Assembly: GCA_002366635.1 (NCBI GenBank)
Contig: DFBN01000075.1
Coordinates: forward strand, 1-6,513
Direction: 5' to 3'
Length of the DNA: 6,513 bases
Source: Caldifarciminota bacterium UBA3079
GTDB lineage: Bacteria > Hydrothermota > Tepidihabitantia > Tepidihabitantales > Tepidihabitantaceae
The notes beneath the pieces are model-generated. The model made no database searches. It was given only the letters and a program-made list of their open reading frames with translations, and was not told the DNA's origin. A program made the position numbers and the translations under genes. Below are positions 5,780 through 6,513 of the stretch, in pieces (positions within the stretch are counted from its first letter, which is position 1; every line of letters starts with the position of its first letter).

Positions 5780-6513
5780 TGGCTGTTCAGTAGCTGGCGA
5801 TAGATATTTTCGAGACGGCCGACGATTCCTGGCCATGAGTAATTGGCTTTGATATGTTCGTAACCACCTTTGGCCAGTCGTTCTGCGAGTTCGTGGTCGG
5901 TCAGGATAGAGCGAATTGCGCTGGCAAGGGCTTTGCTGTCTTTCGGCGGGGTGAGTAGGCCGGTTTTGTTATGGATGACAAGGTCAACGATACCACCGAC
6001 GCCGGATGCAACTACTGGTTTTTGATAACTCATTGCTTCGATTATGACTACGCCCAATCCTTCTGTATCTCCTTTTGCATCAATGACTGCGGGTAGAACG
6101 AAAACATCGCATCCAAGGTACTGGTTGTGAAGTTGTTGAGGAGTGACCTTGCCGTGCATGATAACTGTGTTTTCCAGTCCTTTTTGCTTGATAAGCTCGC
6201 GCAGCATCTGTTCATCCGGGCCATAGCCGATGATGTTCAGTGCTACCGGAAATTCCCTTTTCAGGATTTCGACGGCCTCAATAAGATATGGAATACCTTT
6301 GCGTTCGACCAGTCTTCCGACGAAGAGTAACTGTTTTTCTTTCTTTTTTGTTAAGGGGCCAGTCGAAGGGAATCTACCGACTGCTGCACCGAAAGGGACG
6401 ATATTGACATGTTTTTTCTCAATTAGTTGTATCGCCTTGGCCGTATGGGTTGAATTGGCGGTTATTGCATCTGCCTTGCGAATTGCCCAGCGCAGGAATG
6501 GTTTCATGATTCC
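5776..6513 (-). CDS. GT4-family glycosyltransferase, N-terminal part beyond the window
   Basis: 245 codons are visible, reading in frame from base 6513; the ATG at 6507 is internal, not the true start. Counting from that Met, ADAITANS (12-19) is the end of the N-terminal acceptor domain, where GT4 enzymes carry a conserved T-x-N/S segment. The C-terminal nucleotide-sugar Rossmann domain follows: LLFVGRLVERKG (60-71), IGYGPD (93-98), HGKV (118-121), and EGLGVVIIE at 149-157 giving the E-x7-E motif (E149, E157) of retaining GT-B enzymes. GVGGI (169-173) and TGLLTPPKD (182-190) are further family marks. It is likely a cytoplasmic, membrane-associated enzyme adding hexose to a lipid-linked or surface glycan; donor and acceptor are unknown. 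It ends in TGA overlapping the ATG of the UPF0104 gene, so it is probably the upstream member of the same operon. Confidence 0.92.
   Translation of the reverse strand, partial: GIMKPFLRWAIRKADAITANSTHTAKAIQLIEKKHVNIVPFGAAVGRFPSTGPLTKKKEKQLLFVGRLVERKGIPYLIEAVEILKREFPVALNIIGYGPDEQMLRELIKQKGLENTVIMHGKVTPQQLHNQYLGCDVFVLPAVIDAKGDTEGLGVVIIEAMSYQKPVVASGVGGIVDLVIHNKTGLLTPPKDSKALASAIRSILTDHELAERLAKGGYEHIKANYSWPGIVGRLENIYRQLLNSQ

Noticed and set aside
5777..5836. Longer N-terminus for the UPF0104 protein starting at 5836
   Set aside because: It would overlap the glycosyltransferase by 61 bp with a charged extension, while the ATG at 5779 gives a standard ATGA junction and a normal start just before the first helix.

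Overview
Every gene supported in this window lies on the minus strand, so transcription runs from high to low coordinates. Two blocks are visible. The first (6513 down to 1692) is a tightly packed cassette of four genes: a GT4 glycosyltransferase cut by the window edge, a flippase-like / LPG-synthase transmembrane (UPF0104) protein, a small class I SAM-dependent methyltransferase, and a large YfhO-family multi-spanning membrane protein. Junctions are an ATGA overlap (GT/UPF0104), a 13-nt gap holding a perfect Shine-Dalgarno (UPF0104/methyltransferase) and a 20-bp overlap (methyltransferase/YfhO), as expected of one operon. The likely theme is assembly, modification and extracytoplasmic transfer of a lipid-linked sugar or surface glycan.

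The second block (1616 down to 1) starts after a 75-bp gap carrying a good sigma70-like promoter (TTGACA, 16 bp, TACACT). It encodes two exported products. One is a 77-79 aa secreted polypeptide that looks like the first part of an FG-GAP/VCBS calcium-binding repeat protein and then stops. Seven nucleotides later begins a large secreted protein, open through the left window edge, with eight tandem ~53-residue beta-propeller (SBBP-like) repeats. Its last visible residues appear to enter a DVGA...SP Ig-like module. This gene covers the whole first 1.37 kb; all other ORFs there are shadows.

Organism: a bacterium with moderate G+C. Secreted proteins with degenerate W-V-Y-R-Y-N-G-P propeller repeats, FG-GAP openings of the FDLNNDGY type and a following DVGA...SP module remind me of uncultured candidate phyla such as WOR-3 (Stahlbacteria) and relatives in the wider FCB group. 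That is an inference from style, not from a search. I see no rRNA, tRNA, insertion sequence, CRISPR array or phage gene.

How the parts may work together: the GT4 enzyme would add sugars on the cytoplasmic side, the UPF0104 protein is a membrane partner often found beside such enzymes, the methyltransferase may methylate the glycan or lipid, and the YfhO protein would act as a GT-C type transferase on the outer face of the membrane. Whether the adjacent secreted propeller proteins are substrates of that glycosylation is an open, untested idea.
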